The notes: generated from the letters alone by a model not told the origin. DNA of 64,000 nt from Micromonospora_G sp044458865 (GCF_044458865.1 NZ_JBITIH010000010.1:1-64000); one strand, 5' to 3'. Shown: positions 23,440-32,153, counted from the stretch's first letter. Numbers and translations: made by a program.

Positions 23440-24591
23440 ATGTCAGCACCAGTCAGCACCGTCGAGGAAGCGGTTCAGGCCGCCCTGGCCACCGTCGACG
23501 ACCCGGAGATCCGCCGGCCCATCACGGAGCTCGGCATGGTGCGCTCCGCCGTGGTCGGCCCGGACGGTCTCGTACGCGTCGAGCTTCTGCTCACCGTGGC
23601 CGGCTGTCCGCTGAGGGACAAGCTTCGTACGGACATCACCGCCGCCGTCGGCGCGGTTCCCGGCGTGACCGGGGTGGAGATCGACTTCGGGGTGATGACC
23701 CCGGAACAGCGGCAGTCGCTCCAGCAGCGACTGCGTGGCGGCGGTCCCGCCGCCGAGGAGCCGGTGATCCCGTTCGCCCAGGCCGGGAGCCGGACCCGGG
23801 TGTACGCGGTGGCGAGCGGCAAGGGTGGGGTGGGCAAGTCGAGCGTCACGGTGAACCTGGCCGCCGCGCTCGCCGCCAAGGGTCTGAACGTGGGTGTGGT
23901 CGACGCCGACATCTACGGCCACTCGGTGCCCCGGATGCTCGGTACGGAGGCCCGCCCGACCCGGGTCGAAGACATGATCATGCCGCCCCAGTCGCACGGG
24001 GTGAAGATCATCTCGATCGGCATGTTCACCGACGGCAACGCCGCAGTGGTCTGGCGGGGGCCGATGCTGCACCGGGCGTTGCAGCAGTTCCTGGTCGACG
24101 TCTACTGGGGCGACCTGGACGTGCTCCTGCTCGACCTGCCGCCGGGCACCGGCGATGTGGCCATCTCCCTGGCCCAGTTGCTGCCCAATGCCGAGATCCT
24201 GGTGGTCACCACGCCGCAGACCGCCGCCGCCGAGGTGGCGGAGCGGGCCGGGGCGATCGCCCTCCAGACGCATCAGCGCCTGGTCGGCGTGGTCGAGAAC
24301 ATGTCCTGGCTGGAACTGCCCGACGGGTCGCGGATGGAGGTCTTCGGCGCCGGCGGTGGCACCGCCGTGGCCGAGTCCCTGACCCGGGTGGTCGGCGCGC
24401 AGGTGCCGCTGCTGGGTCAGATCCCGCTCGACACCCGGGTCCGCGAGGCCGGTGACCGGGGTACGCCGATCGTGCTCGCCGAGCCGACCGCACCCGCCGC
24501 GGTGGCCCTGAACGCGGTCGCCGACCGGCTTGCGGTCCGCCGGGAGTCCCTGCTCGGCAAGCCGCTGGGCCTGCGTCCCGCCGGTCGCTGA
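23440..24591 (+). CDS. mrp: Mrp/NBP35-family P-loop ATPase
   Basis: A 383-residue protein: an N-terminal MIP18/DUF59 domain (about 5-90; VDDPEIRRPITELGMV) and a SIMIBI ATPase domain with a deviant Walker A GKGGVGKSS at 127-135. Family members are thought to carry and insert Fe-S clusters. The CPxC pair that holds the bridging cluster in ApbC/NBP35 proteins is absent: the corresponding stretch reads NMSWLELPDGSRMEVFG. ATG 23440 is preferred over ATG 23431 because it matches the family start and the -10 candidate spacing. Convergent with tatB across a strong hairpin. Homologous to M. tuberculosis Rv1229c, in the same neighbourhood. Confidence 0.9.
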   Translation: MSAPVSTVEEAVQAALATVDDPEIRRPITELGMVRSAVVGPDGLVRVELLLTVAGCPLRDKLRTDITAAVGAVPGVTGVEIDFGVMTPEQRQSLQQRLRGGGPAAEEPVIPFAQAGSRTRVYAVASGKGGVGKSSVTVNLAAALAAKGLNVGVVDADIYGHSVPRMLGTEARPTRVEDMIMPPQSHGVKIISIGMFTDGNAAVVWRGPMLHRALQQFLVDVYWGDLDVLLLDLPPGTGDVAISLAQLLPNAEILVVTTPQTAAAEVAERAGAIALQTHQRLVGVVENMSWLELPDGSRMEVFGAGGGTAVAESLTRVVGAQVPLLGQIPLDTRVREAGDRGTPIVLAEPTAPAAVALNAVADRLAVRRESLLGKPLGLRPAGR

Positions 24592-24667
24592 GCGGCTCCG
24601 CGATGGTCTAGGGGGCTCGGTGCCGCGCGCCACCAGCGGGCCTACCGGCGAGTCCCACCGATACGAG

Positions 24668-24704
24668 AAGGTCCCGTCCACCGGCATCCGGTGGGCGGGA
24701 CCTT
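24668..24704. terminator. Bidirectional terminator between mrp and tatB
   Basis: A 17-bp stem (24668-24684 with 24688-24704, one G-U-compatible mismatch) with a 3-nt loop CAT ends in CCTTTGTG. It lies midway between the convergent stop codons. Confidence 0.75.
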
Positions 24705-24728
24705 TGTGTGCCGGGGCGGAAGTCCGGG

Positions 24729-25181
24729 TCAGGTGGCGTCGTCGTACGAGCGCGCCTGCGGGGCGGCGGCCGTGGTGGTGCCGTTGACCGCCGAGGGGGC
24801 GGTGTCGGCGCCGTTCACGCCCGAGGCGCGGGAGCCGGAGCGCAGGTCCGTGGCGGCGGCCACGTCCTTCAGATCGTCGTGTACGCCGCTGATGTCGGAC
24901 TTGACCGAGTCGTAGAGCCCCTGTAGCGGCTTGCGGAGCGCCGCCTCGTCGTCCTCGCTGAGCAGGTGCTTACGGATGAACGCCTTCGGGTGCAGATCCT
25001 CAAGCTGGATGTCGGTGCCCAGCTCACGGCTCAGGTCACCGGTGGCGTTGCTCGCCATCTGGCGCAGGTTGCGCAGCATCCGCAGGCCATCGTTGATCAC
25101 GTTGGGCAGCTTGTCACCGAAGATCAGCAGCGCCAGGAGCAACAGCGCGCCGATCTCCCACCAGTTCAGGTTGTCGAACAC
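24729..25181 (-). CDS. tatB: Sec-independent (Tat) translocase subunit TatB
   Basis: A 150-residue TatA/B-family protein. It opens with the short membrane helix and hinge of the family (NWWEIGALLLLALLIFGDKL, then PNVINDGLRMLR), followed by an amphipathic helix and a ~90-residue acidic and then Ala/Gly/Thr-rich tail. Length and the Glu in the membrane helix fit TatB rather than TatA. TatB works with TatC to receive folded proteins carrying twin-arginine signals. It sits just downstream of htrA (75 nt) on the same strand, as in M. tuberculosis (Rv1223-Rv1224), and likely shares its transcript. Note the canonical Pro after the hinge is kept. Confidence 0.9.
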   Translation of the reverse strand: MFDNLNWWEIGALLLLALLIFGDKLPNVINDGLRMLRNLRQMASNATGDLSRELGTDIQLEDLHPKAFIRKHLLSEDDEAALRKPLQGLYDSVKSDISGVHDDLKDVAAATDLRSGSRASGVNGADTAPSAVNGTTTAAAPQARSYDDAT

Positions 25182-25256
25182 CCCGCCGCCTCCTCGTACC
25201 GGTCCAGGGCAAGACTACGCACGCGAGGGGCGGATCCGGCAGGGGGTGCGGAAGAC

Positions 25257-26585
25257 CTACTTGGCATCTGCGGCGAGAGTCACTGAGGCCTTCTGCCGAT
25301 CGGTGCCGCGCCGGTACTCGACGGTCACCACCGCTCCCGGTGGGTATTTGCGCACCAAAGCGATCAAATCAGTTGGTTCTTCCAGCACCCGCCCGTCCAA
25401 CCGGAACAGCACGTCACCGGTTCGCAGACCAGCCCCGGCCGCCGGCCCCGCCGGGTCGACCATGGCGATGCGTACGCCGCCCTCCTGACCGACCCCCACC
25501 CCACTGACCTGGGCACCGATCACCGTACGGCGCGCCTTGCCGGTGTCGATCAACTCCTGGGCAACCCGCTTCGCCTGGTTGATCGGGATGGCGAAGGCGA
25601 GCCCGATGTTGCCGGCCGCCGACTCGTCCACCGCCAACGACTTGATCACCGAGTTCACGCCGATCACCCGCCCCGCGCCGTCCACCAGTGGCCCACCGGA
25701 ATTGCCCTGGTTGACCGCCGCGTCGGTCTGGATCGCCGCGTAGTACCGCACCTGCCCACCCGGCTCACCCGCGCTGATCGTACGGTCGAGGGCGCTCACG
25801 ATCCCCGCCGTCACGGTGTTGGCGAGCGCCAGCGGCGTGCCGAACGCCAACACCGGGTCGCCGACCGCAATCGACTCCGAGTCACCGAACTCGACCGGCG
25901 TCAGCCCCGACCGGGACACCTTGATCACCGCGAGGTCCGACTCCGGATCCTTGCCCACCAGCGTCGCGGACTCGGTCGACCCGTCGTTGAAGACCACCGT
26001 CGCCCGGCCGGTGCTCGCCTCGACCACATGATCGTTGGTGATCACGTAACCGTCGGCGGTCACCACGAAACCCGAGCCGACGCTCGAACCACCACCACCG
26101 TTCACCCGTACCGTGACCACGCTCGGCGCCAGCCGCTGGGCGACCCCGGCCAACGTGTCCGGCCTACGCTGCACCACGGCCGGCGCCTCACCGCCCTGGC
26201 TGCCGAGCACCGTGCTGCTGCCGCCAGCCCCGTTCCGGGCCGCGAAGGCGAACCCGAGCGCGCCCCCGAGCGCCCCGGCGAGCAGCGCGGTGACGAGGGT
26301 GACCACGAAGACCGGAGCCGTCGCCCGGCGGCGCGGGGCGTCCGGGTCGGTGACCGGCTCAGGCAGCATCGCCACGCCGAGAGGTGGCGCCTGGACCACG
26401 ACCGCGGTCGGCGTCTGCGGATTCCGCCACGGATCGTGCAGGGCGTCGGACCACCAGGCGGAGGGCGCCGGGCCTCCGACACCACCAGGTCCCGCTGACG
26501 AGCCCGCCGACGGACCCGCGTGCGGCGGCACATTCGCCGTCGTCGGGGTCCCGTCGGGCTGGCGCCAGTTCCAGCCGTCGGTCAC
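25257..26585 (-). CDS. htrA: HtrA/DegP-type membrane serine protease with PDZ domain
   Basis: A 442-residue envelope protease. The cytoplasmic N-terminus (1-88) is Pro/Gly-rich; a membrane helix spans 90-115; the trypsin-like domain covers ~140-325 with the triad His186 (TNDHVVE), Asp217 (SDLAVIK) and Ser296 (GNSGGPL); a single PDZ domain fills ~335-435. It would degrade or refold damaged extracytoplasmic proteins. The GTG at 26585 is chosen because GGAGGG lies 8 nt upstream; an ATG at 26630 has no such site. In mycobacteria the sigma factor gene sigE and anti-sigma gene rseA precede htrA; here the upstream neighbour is the divergent O-methyltransferase. Confidence 0.93.
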   Translation of the reverse strand: MTDGWNWRQPDGTPTTANVPPHAGPSAGSSAGPGGVGGPAPSAWWSDALHDPWRNPQTPTAVVVQAPPLGVAMLPEPVTDPDAPRRRATAPVFVVTLVTALLAGALGGALGFAFAARNGAGGSSTVLGSQGGEAPAVVQRRPDTLAGVAQRLAPSVVTVRVNGGGGSSVGSGFVVTADGYVITNDHVVEASTGRATVVFNDGSTESATLVGKDPESDLAVIKVSRSGLTPVEFGDSESIAVGDPVLAFGTPLALANTVTAGIVSALDRTISAGEPGGQVRYYAAIQTDAAVNQGNSGGPLVDGAGRVIGVNSVIKSLAVDESAAGNIGLAFAIPINQAKRVAQELIDTGKARRTVIGAQVSGVGVGQEGGVRIAMVDPAGPAAGAGLRTGDVLFRLDGRVLEEPTDLIALVRKYPPGAVVTVEYRRGTDRQKASVTLAADAK

Positions 26586-26829
26586 GTTCGGTGCCCTCCC
26601 AGTCCGTCCCGGAAATCGGGTGGCCGACATGACGGCGTGGGCCGTCCTCCGGTCGGGCGCGCGGATTTCCGCCTCCAGGATTGCACGGATAGCCGGGGTG
26701 CAGTCAGTGGTTGGGTCCGTCGTGGACTCCGAACCGGTGGGACGCTGTCGGTCGGGGACCGCCGCCCTTAGGCTCATACCGCAACCGCCCCTGTCCACCC
26801 TCGCCGCTTCGCGGAGGTGCCCCATCGCC

Positions 26830-27480
26830 ATGGTCGATCGGTCAGTCACCACGATGACCGCCCAGGCACTCGGATTCACCGAGGCGTACGTGGCCGAGGA
26901 CCTCGTCCTCCAAACCGCCCGCAGTCTGGCCCGAGAGGTCGGTCTGCCCGCGATCACACCCGGCGCGGGCGCCGCTCTCCGGCTCCTGGCCGCCGCCGGC
27001 AGCGCCCGTTCGGTGGTGGAGATAGGCACCGGCACCGGGGTCAGCGGGCTCTGGCTGCTGCGCGGGATGCGCCCTGACGGCGTACTCACCACGATCGACG
27101 TCGAGGTCGAACACCAGCGCATCGCCCGACGCATCTTCCAGGAGGCGGGTTTTCCGGCCGGGCGTACCCGGATCATCACCGGCCGGGCACTCGACGTGCT
27201 GCCGCGGCTGGCCGACGGCGTATACGACCTGATCTTCGCCGACACCGACGCGACCGAGTACAGCGCCTGTGTCGAAGCGGCGCTGCGGCTGCTCCGCCCC
27301 GGCGGCGCGCTGGTGCTGCACGGTGCGCTGGCCGGTGGTCGAATCAGCGATCCGGCCGCCCGTGACCTGACCACCGTCACCGTCCGCGAGATCGTCAAGG
27401 CCGTACGTGAGTCCGAGGACTGGATTCCCGCCCTGCTTCCCGCCGGGGAGGGTCTGCTCGCCGCGATCAAGCGAGGATGA
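26830..27480 (+). CDS. Class I SAM-dependent O-methyltransferase (Rv1220c-like)
   Basis: A 216-residue methyltransferase. The SAM-binding motif VVEIGTGTGVSGLWLL is at about 63-78, motif II LTTIDVEVEHQRIAR follows, and DLIFADTDATEYSACVEAAL matches the metal-dependent catechol O-methyltransferase-like family 3. The acceptor is unknown. The ATG at 26830 has GGAGGTG about 10 nt upstream; a second ATG at 26854 is possible. It is divergent from htrA; the 244-bp gap contains TAGGCT at 26769-26774, a possible -10. In M. tuberculosis sigE lies between these two genes, so the gap is where a lost or moved sigma factor gene would have been. Confidence 0.9.
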   Translation: MVDRSVTTMTAQALGFTEAYVAEDLVLQTARSLAREVGLPAITPGAGAALRLLAAAGSARSVVEIGTGTGVSGLWLLRGMRPDGVLTTIDVEVEHQRIARRIFQEAGFPAGRTRIITGRALDVLPRLADGVYDLIFADTDATEYSACVEAALRLLRPGGALVLHGALAGGRISDPAARDLTTVTVREIVKAVRESEDWIPALLPAGEGLLAAIKRG

Positions 27481-27490
27481 CCGGCCAGGG

Positions 27491-28330
27491 CTACTCCTTC
27501 ACCGCCCTGGCGGAATCCCAGAGAACACCCTTGTTCACCCGGTCGGGATAACGCGCCAGCATCGCCTCGTACAGGTCGAGGGCGCTGTTCGTCCGCGCCA
27601 CCTCGGCCTCGAAATCCTGGATGTAGGTCCGGGTCTCCTCGATGATCTCGGGTCCGTCTCCGGCACCGTCCCGCTTGTGCCCGGCGACCACGTTGACCGG
27701 GTGGAGCGACTCGACGGTGTCCAGCGCGTCGAGCCAGGCCCGGCCGCGACCGCCCCCGGATTCACCGAGATGAAGGTGTACGTCGTTGTAGACGGCGTCA
27801 CCGGCGACGACGAGCCCGATGGTGGGGACATAGAGGGCGGTGGTGTCGTCGGTGTCGCTGTGGCCCAGCTCGACCGCGACCAGCCGCTCACCCTCCAGCA
27901 GGAGCGCGTGGTCCGACATCGGCTCGGCCATCACCAGCCGCTCGGGAAGCTGGCCCGGGAAGCGGCTCCGCCAGTAGTCGATCTGCTGCTGGCCGCAGAG
28001 CCGCCGCAACCGCTCGACCACCCGGACGGTGGCGACCAACCTCGCCTCCGGAAAACGGTCCAGCAGCACCGACGCGCCGAAGAAGTGGTCCCCGTGGCCG
28101 TGCGTGATGTAGATCGTGGTGAGGTTCCTGCCCGTGGCCGCCACAAAGTCGGCGAGGTGCCGCCCCTCCTCGGCCGTCATCAGCGCATCCACCAGGACCG
28201 CGTCCCGGTCGCCATAGATCAACGTGGCAGTGGTGGGAGACCATTTCCGCTCCGTCTCGCCCGGCGGTGGGCTGTCGGAGACGACCGGTTTGGGCGGCGC
28301 GATGAAGGTGGAGTATTCGAGCGAAGCCAT
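27491..28330 (-). CDS. MBL-fold metallo-hydrolase
   Basis: A 279-residue metallo-beta-lactamase-fold protein. The zinc-binding HxHxDH motif is clear (ITHGHGDHFFGAS, ~76-88), with later ligands in VELGHSDTDDTT (~155) and VVAGDAVYND (~177) and a final AGHKRDG (~215). Substrate unknown; relatives include lactonases, glyoxalase II and arylsulphatase-like enzymes. Convergent with the O-methyltransferase gene, stop codons 10 nt apart. The 138-nt gap upstream (28331-28468) shows no gene or clear signal. Confidence 0.88.
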   Translation of the reverse strand: MASLEYSTFIAPPKPVVSDSPPPGETERKWSPTTATLIYGDRDAVLVDALMTAEEGRHLADFVAATGRNLTTIYITHGHGDHFFGASVLLDRFPEARLVATVRVVERLRRLCGQQQIDYWRSRFPGQLPERLVMAEPMSDHALLLEGERLVAVELGHSDTDDTTALYVPTIGLVVAGDAVYNDVHLHLGESGGGRGRAWLDALDTVESLHPVNVVAGHKRDGAGDGPEIIEETRTYIQDFEAEVARTNSALDLYEAMLARYPDRVNKGVLWDSARAVKE

Positions 28331-28468
28331 CTTGTCCCCCGGGTTGTCCCGCCACTGCGGCGCCGAAGCCGACCCACCACCCCCACATAACCACCCGGGG
28401 GACGTTCCTCGTGGGGCAACCCGATCACACCGCCCGATCGATCGGTACGGCGGCGGGACAACAGGGGA

Positions 28469-30025
28469 CTACTCCAGCCCGCCCAACCAGCGCAGCAGCG
28501 TACGCACGCCGTAGCCGGTGGCGCCCTTGGCGAGCACACCGTCGTTGCCCTCGGCCCAGGAGGGCGCGGACATGTCGACGTGCACCCAGCGGTCCCGCAG
28601 TGGGCCGGTGAACTCGCGCAGGAAGAGCGCGGCGGTCACCGAGCCGGCGCCGGCGGCCGGGGCGCTGTAGAGGTCGGCGATGTCGCTGCCGAGGTACTCG
28701 ACGTAGTCGTTCGGCAGCGGCATCCGCCAGGCCAGCTCACCGGCCTCGCGGCCCGCGTCGATCAGCGCCTGCGCCAGCTCGTCGTTCTCGCTGTAGAGCG
28801 CGCTGTGCCGCTTGCCGAGCGCGACCGCGTTGGCACCGGTGAGGGTGGCGATGTCGACGAGCAGGTCCGGGGCGAGCTGGTCGACCGCGTACGCGAGCGC
28901 GTCGGCGAGCACCAGCCGCCCCTCCGCGTCGGAGTTGGTCGTCTCGCTGGTGAGGCCGCCGTAGTGGCGGACCACGTCGCCGGGGCGGAACGCCGAACCG
29001 CTGACCATGTTCTCGGCGAGCGGGGCGAGGGCGGTGATCCGTACCGGCAGCCGGAGCGCGGCGGCGCCGATGGTGGCCGCGAGGATGGCGGCGGCACCGG
29101 CCATGTCCTTGCGCATCAGCTTCATCGCGTCCCGGGGCTTGATCGAGATGCCGCCGGTGTCGAAGGTGATGCCCTTGCCGACCAGGACCACGTGGGTCCG
29201 GGCATCCGCCGGCTGCCAGCCGAGTTCCACCATCCGGGGGCCGGTGGCGGAGCCGCCGCCGACGGCCAGGATGCCGCCGAAACCCTCCTCAGCGAGCTGC
29301 TCCGGGTCGCGGACCCGGACGCGCAGTTCGGGATACTCGGCAGCGGCGGCGACGATCTGGTCGGCGAGCCACTCGGGGGACTTCACCGAGGACGGGGTGT
29401 TGGTCAGGTCGCGGGCCAGCCGGGTGGTCCGGGCGGTCACCCGAGCCAGGTGCAGAGCCGCCTGGTGGGCGTCCGGATCGGCGACCGCGACCAGCACCTC
29501 GTCGAGTTCTGCGCCGCGGTCGGCGGCCTCCTCCCGCTCCGGCAGACGGAACCGGTACGAGGCGAGCCAGAGCCCTTCGGCGAGACCGCGTACGGCTTCC
29601 GTCCCGGCATCGGACGGCATCGCTATAGTGATCGAAGTCTCACGCCCGGCGGTACGCGCGATCGCCGCCCCGGCCGCCCGCCAACCGGCCTCGTCCCCGG
29701 CGCCGACCCCGACGAGCAGGAGCCGGCCGGGTTCACGCAACGCCCGGACCGTCAGGTGGCTCGCACCGGCGGCGCCGGTCAGCTCGACCAGTGGCAGCAA
29801 CGCGTTCGCTTCGGCCAACAGGTCGGCCGGCACGGCGAGCGAGGTCGGTGGCACCTCCGCGACCGGGGTGGCCCCGGAGCCCGACTCGGGAGTGTCCGGA
29901 TTCGCACTGTCGGGCCGGGAGTCGTCAACGGGCCGGGGGTCGTCGACGGACGGGGTGACCGGTCGTACCGGCAGGACAAGGACGTCGAACCCGGTGGGAT
30001 CGGCGACGAGACGGATGCTGAGCAC
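28469..30025 (-). CDS. pepA: Leucyl aminopeptidase (M17 family)
   Basis: A 518-residue cytosolic metallo-aminopeptidase. The N-terminal macro-like domain (about 1-190) contains an extra acidic Pro/Asp/Ser-rich linker at ~22-58 not typical of the family core. The catalytic domain has LVGKGITFDTGGISIKP (~278), RKDMAGAAAI (~305) and NSDAEGRLVLADAL (~365), carrying the metal and active-site residues; the signature is NSDAEGR where most members have NTDAEGR. It releases N-terminal residues from peptides. The GTG at 30025 is chosen because GGAGGT lies 9 nt upstream; an in-frame codon further upstream has no such site. Confidence 0.93.
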   Translation of the reverse strand: MLSIRLVADPTGFDVLVLPVRPVTPSVDDPRPVDDSRPDSANPDTPESGSGATPVAEVPPTSLAVPADLLAEANALLPLVELTGAAGASHLTVRALREPGRLLLVGVGAGDEAGWRAAGAAIARTAGRETSITIAMPSDAGTEAVRGLAEGLWLASYRFRLPEREEAADRGAELDEVLVAVADPDAHQAALHLARVTARTTRLARDLTNTPSSVKSPEWLADQIVAAAAEYPELRVRVRDPEQLAEEGFGGILAVGGGSATGPRMVELGWQPADARTHVVLVGKGITFDTGGISIKPRDAMKLMRKDMAGAAAILAATIGAAALRLPVRITALAPLAENMVSGSAFRPGDVVRHYGGLTSETTNSDAEGRLVLADALAYAVDQLAPDLLVDIATLTGANAVALGKRHSALYSENDELAQALIDAGREAGELAWRMPLPNDYVEYLGSDIADLYSAPAAGAGSVTAALFLREFTGPLRDRWVHVDMSAPSWAEGNDGVLAKGATGYGVRTLLRWLGGLE

Positions 30026-30136
30026 GCCGACCGTACCTCCAGTAGATCTTCGATTGGTGCGGCCGGCGCGCTGCTGGGAGCGCGCTGAGGCCGGTGTAAC
30101 GGGTCGGGCCACCGGCGCCGCCGGTGGCCCAGATGG

Positions 30137-30173
30137 AAGGAGGCCCGGGCACGCGGCGCGCCCGGGCCTCCTT
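30137..30173. terminator. Hairpin terminator downstream of the DUF3117 gene
   Basis: A perfect 14-bp stem (30137-30150 with 30160-30173) and a 9-nt loop lie 7 nt after the DUF3117 stop codon, separating it from pepA on the same strand. Confidence 0.7.
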
Positions 30174-30179
30174 CATCAC

Positions 30180-30347
30180 TCAGCCCGCGGCGGCCTTCAG
30201 CGCGTCACCGAGCGCGTTGGCCTCGTCTGGAGTCATCTCGACGACGAGCCGGCCACCACCCTCCAGCGGAACCCGCATGACGATGCCCCGGCCCTCCTTG
30301 GTGACTTCCAGCGGACCGTCGCCCGTCCGCGGCTTCATCGCCGCCAT
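30180..30347 (-). CDS. DUF3117 protein
   Basis: A 55-residue protein, MAAMKPRTGDGPLEVTKEGR at its start, belonging to the actinobacteria-specific DUF3117 family (Rv1211 in M. tuberculosis), which is highly conserved but of unknown function. A Shine-Dalgarno GGGGAG lies 6 nt before the ATG at 30347. It is a single-gene unit: a hairpin follows its stop codon and the upstream neighbour paaX is divergent. Nearly the whole sequence is one beta-rich unit followed by a helix (MTPDEANALGDALKAAAG). Confidence 0.93.
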   Translation of the reverse strand: MAAMKPRTGDGPLEVTKEGRGIVMRVPLEGGGRLVVEMTPDEANALGDALKAAAG

Positions 30348-30486
30348 GTTGTCTCCCCTCAGACCTTCACCAGGGTCGGTGGGTTGCCCCACATCCACTT
30401 CGTCGACATCACCGCGCTCACGGCCCGCGGTGCCGACCTACGATTTTCCCTGATGAACACCGCCGGACCCAAACTGAACCAGCAAG

Positions 30487-30526
30487 GCTGTAACAGCGTC
30501 TAGCATATCTTGCGAGAGGCTGTCAC
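30487..30526. promoter_or_regulatory. Candidate operator region upstream of paaX
   Basis: GCTGTAACAGC at 30487-30497 is an 11-bp palindrome, and a related half-site GCTGTCAC recurs at 30519-30526, 32 bp away. An A+T-rich segment between them (TAGCATATCTT) could hold -10 elements for either divergent gene. The pattern suits autoregulation by the PaaX protein encoded downstream. Confidence 0.35.
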
Positions 30527-30537
30527 AATGTGCGGTC

Positions 30538-31356
30538 ATGCAGGCACGGTCGGCACTCTTCGACCTGTACGGCGACTATCTGCGCGCCCGAGGTGGCCGC
30601 GCACCGGTCGCCGCCCTGGTCAAGCTTCTCGCACCGCTCGGGATCGCGCCACCGGCGGTACGGACGGCAGTCTCCCGCATGGTCCGTCAGGGCTGGCTCT
30701 ATCCGGCCCGGCTGAACTCCGGCCCCGGTTATCTGCTGAGCCCCAAGGCCAACCGGCGGTTGGACGAGGCCGCCAGTCGAATCTACCGCACCGGCAAGAT
30801 CGGCTGGGACGGACGGTTCGATCTGATCGTCCTGCGACCGCCACCGGCCCGCCGGGACCGCCAGCGGCTCGACACCAGCCTGGCCTTTCTCGGCTACGGC
30901 ATGCTCGACGAGCAGACCTGGGTCGCCCCCCGTCCCGGCGAGGAGGTGGACACGATGCTCACCGAGGCCGGTGTCCACTACGAGCGCTTCTCCGCCGCCC
31001 ACGCCGCCGGTACGCCGGGCGCGATGGGGCTGGTCCGCCGCGCCTGGGACCTTGACGAGATCGGCCGGGCGTACGAGGGATTCATTGCCGAACAGCGGGC
31101 GTCGCTCGGCGCGGTGACCGTACGCAGCGACGACGAGGCCGCGTACGCTGCCCGCTTCCGCCTCGTGCACGCCTGGCGTACCTTCCTCTTTCGGGACCCG
31201 CAGCTACCCCCGGCGCTCCTGCCGGAACGGTGGCCCGGCACCAGCGCGGCCGTCTTCTTCGACCGGCACGCCGCCCGCCTGCGTCCCGCCGCCGACCGCT
31301 ACGTCGAGCACTGCCTCGACGCCAGCGGCAAGGTTCTCCGACAGAAGGGCCCGTAG
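30538..31356 (+). CDS. PaaX-family transcriptional regulator
   Basis: A 272-residue regulator. The N-terminal winged helix (about 1-75; RSALFDLYGDYLR, then APPAVRTAVSRMVRQGWL) matches PaaX, followed by the PaaX central and C-terminal domains (KIGWDGRFDLIVL and later FRLVHAWRTFLFRDPQLPP). PaaX represses phenylacetate catabolism and is released by phenylacetyl-CoA. Here the only adjacent catabolic gene is the PaaG-like hydratase 5 nt downstream, a common actinobacterial pairing; no phenylacetyl-CoA monooxygenase genes are in the window. The ATG at 30538 lacks a Shine-Dalgarno. Confidence 0.92.
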   Translation: MQARSALFDLYGDYLRARGGRAPVAALVKLLAPLGIAPPAVRTAVSRMVRQGWLYPARLNSGPGYLLSPKANRRLDEAASRIYRTGKIGWDGRFDLIVLRPPPARRDRQRLDTSLAFLGYGMLDEQTWVAPRPGEEVDTMLTEAGVHYERFSAAHAAGTPGAMGLVRRAWDLDEIGRAYEGFIAEQRASLGAVTVRSDDEAAYAARFRLVHAWRTFLFRDPQLPPALLPERWPGTSAAVFFDRHAARLRPAADRYVEHCLDASGKVLRQKGP

Positions 31357-31361
31357 AAATC

Positions 31362-32153
31362 GTGACCGAGCCGTTGCTCATCGAGCGCGCCGACGCCGTC
31401 GTCACCCTGACCCTCAACCGCCCCGAGGCGATGAACGCGCTCAACAACCCTCTCAAGGAGGCGTTGCGCGACACGCTGGCGATGCTGGAGACCGACCGCA
31501 GCTGTCGCGCGGTGGTGCTGGCGGGCGCGGGGCGTGCCTTCTGCGCCGGTCAGGACCTGCGGGAACACGTCGAGACGCTGCGTACCGGCCGGACTGACCC
31601 GCTGAGCACCGTACGGGCCCACTACAACCCGATCGCCGCCCGGCTGGGCAACCTGCCCAAACCGGTGGTGGCCGCCGTACGCGGCAATGCCGCCGGCGCG
31701 GGTGCCTCGCTTGCCTTCCTCGCCGACTTCCGGGTCGGTGGCCCCAGCACCAGCTTCCTGATGGCCTTCGCCAAGGTCGGGCTCGCCGCCGACACCGGCG
31801 CCTCCTGGTCACTGCCCCGCCTCGTCGGGCACGCCAAGGCGGTCGAGCTGCTGATGCTCGCCGAACCGGTGACGGCGGCCGAGGCGGACCGACTGGGCCT
31901 GCTCACCAAGCTGGTCGACGACGACGAGAACGTGCTGCCCGCCGCTCAGGAACTCGCCGCCCGGCTGGCCGCCGGACCGACCGTGGCGTACGGGGCGATC
32001 AAGCGGCAGCTCTCCGTCGGCGACGCCGGCACACTCTCCGAGGCGCTCGCCGCCGAGGCCCAGGCGCAGTCGATCTGCGGCGCGACCGAGGACCACCGCT
32101 CGGCCACGGACGCCTTCGTCAACAAGCAGCGACCGGTCTTCGTCGGTCGCTGA
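31362..32153 (+). CDS. Enoyl-CoA hydratase/isomerase (PaaG-like)
   Basis: A 263-residue crotonase-fold enzyme. Oxyanion-hole segments are AGRAFCAGQDLREH (~57-70) and GNAAGAGASLAFLADF (~106-121); LPRLVGHAKAVELLMLAEPV and the C-terminal CGATEDHRSATDAFVNKQRP resemble PaaG/PaaB isomerases of phenylacetate degradation, where an Asp rather than paired Glu residues is catalytic. The GTG at 31362 lies 5 nt after the paaX stop, with AAGGG about 12 nt upstream, so the two are very likely co-transcribed and PaaX probably controls it. Generic fatty-acid beta-oxidation is the alternative role. Confidence 0.88.
   Translation: MTEPLLIERADAVVTLTLNRPEAMNALNNPLKEALRDTLAMLETDRSCRAVVLAGAGRAFCAGQDLREHVETLRTGRTDPLSTVRAHYNPIAARLGNLPKPVVAAVRGNAAGAGASLAFLADFRVGGPSTSFLMAFAKVGLAADTGASWSLPRLVGHAKAVELLMLAEPVTAAEADRLGLLTKLVDDDENVLPAAQELAARLAAGPTVAYGAIKRQLSVGDAGTLSEALAAEAQAQSICGATEDHRSATDAFVNKQRPVFVGR

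Noticed and set aside
28580..30088. Long plus-strand open frame opposite pepA
   Set aside because: Product is Gly/Arg/Val-rich shadow; pepA has catalytic motifs and a Shine-Dalgarno.
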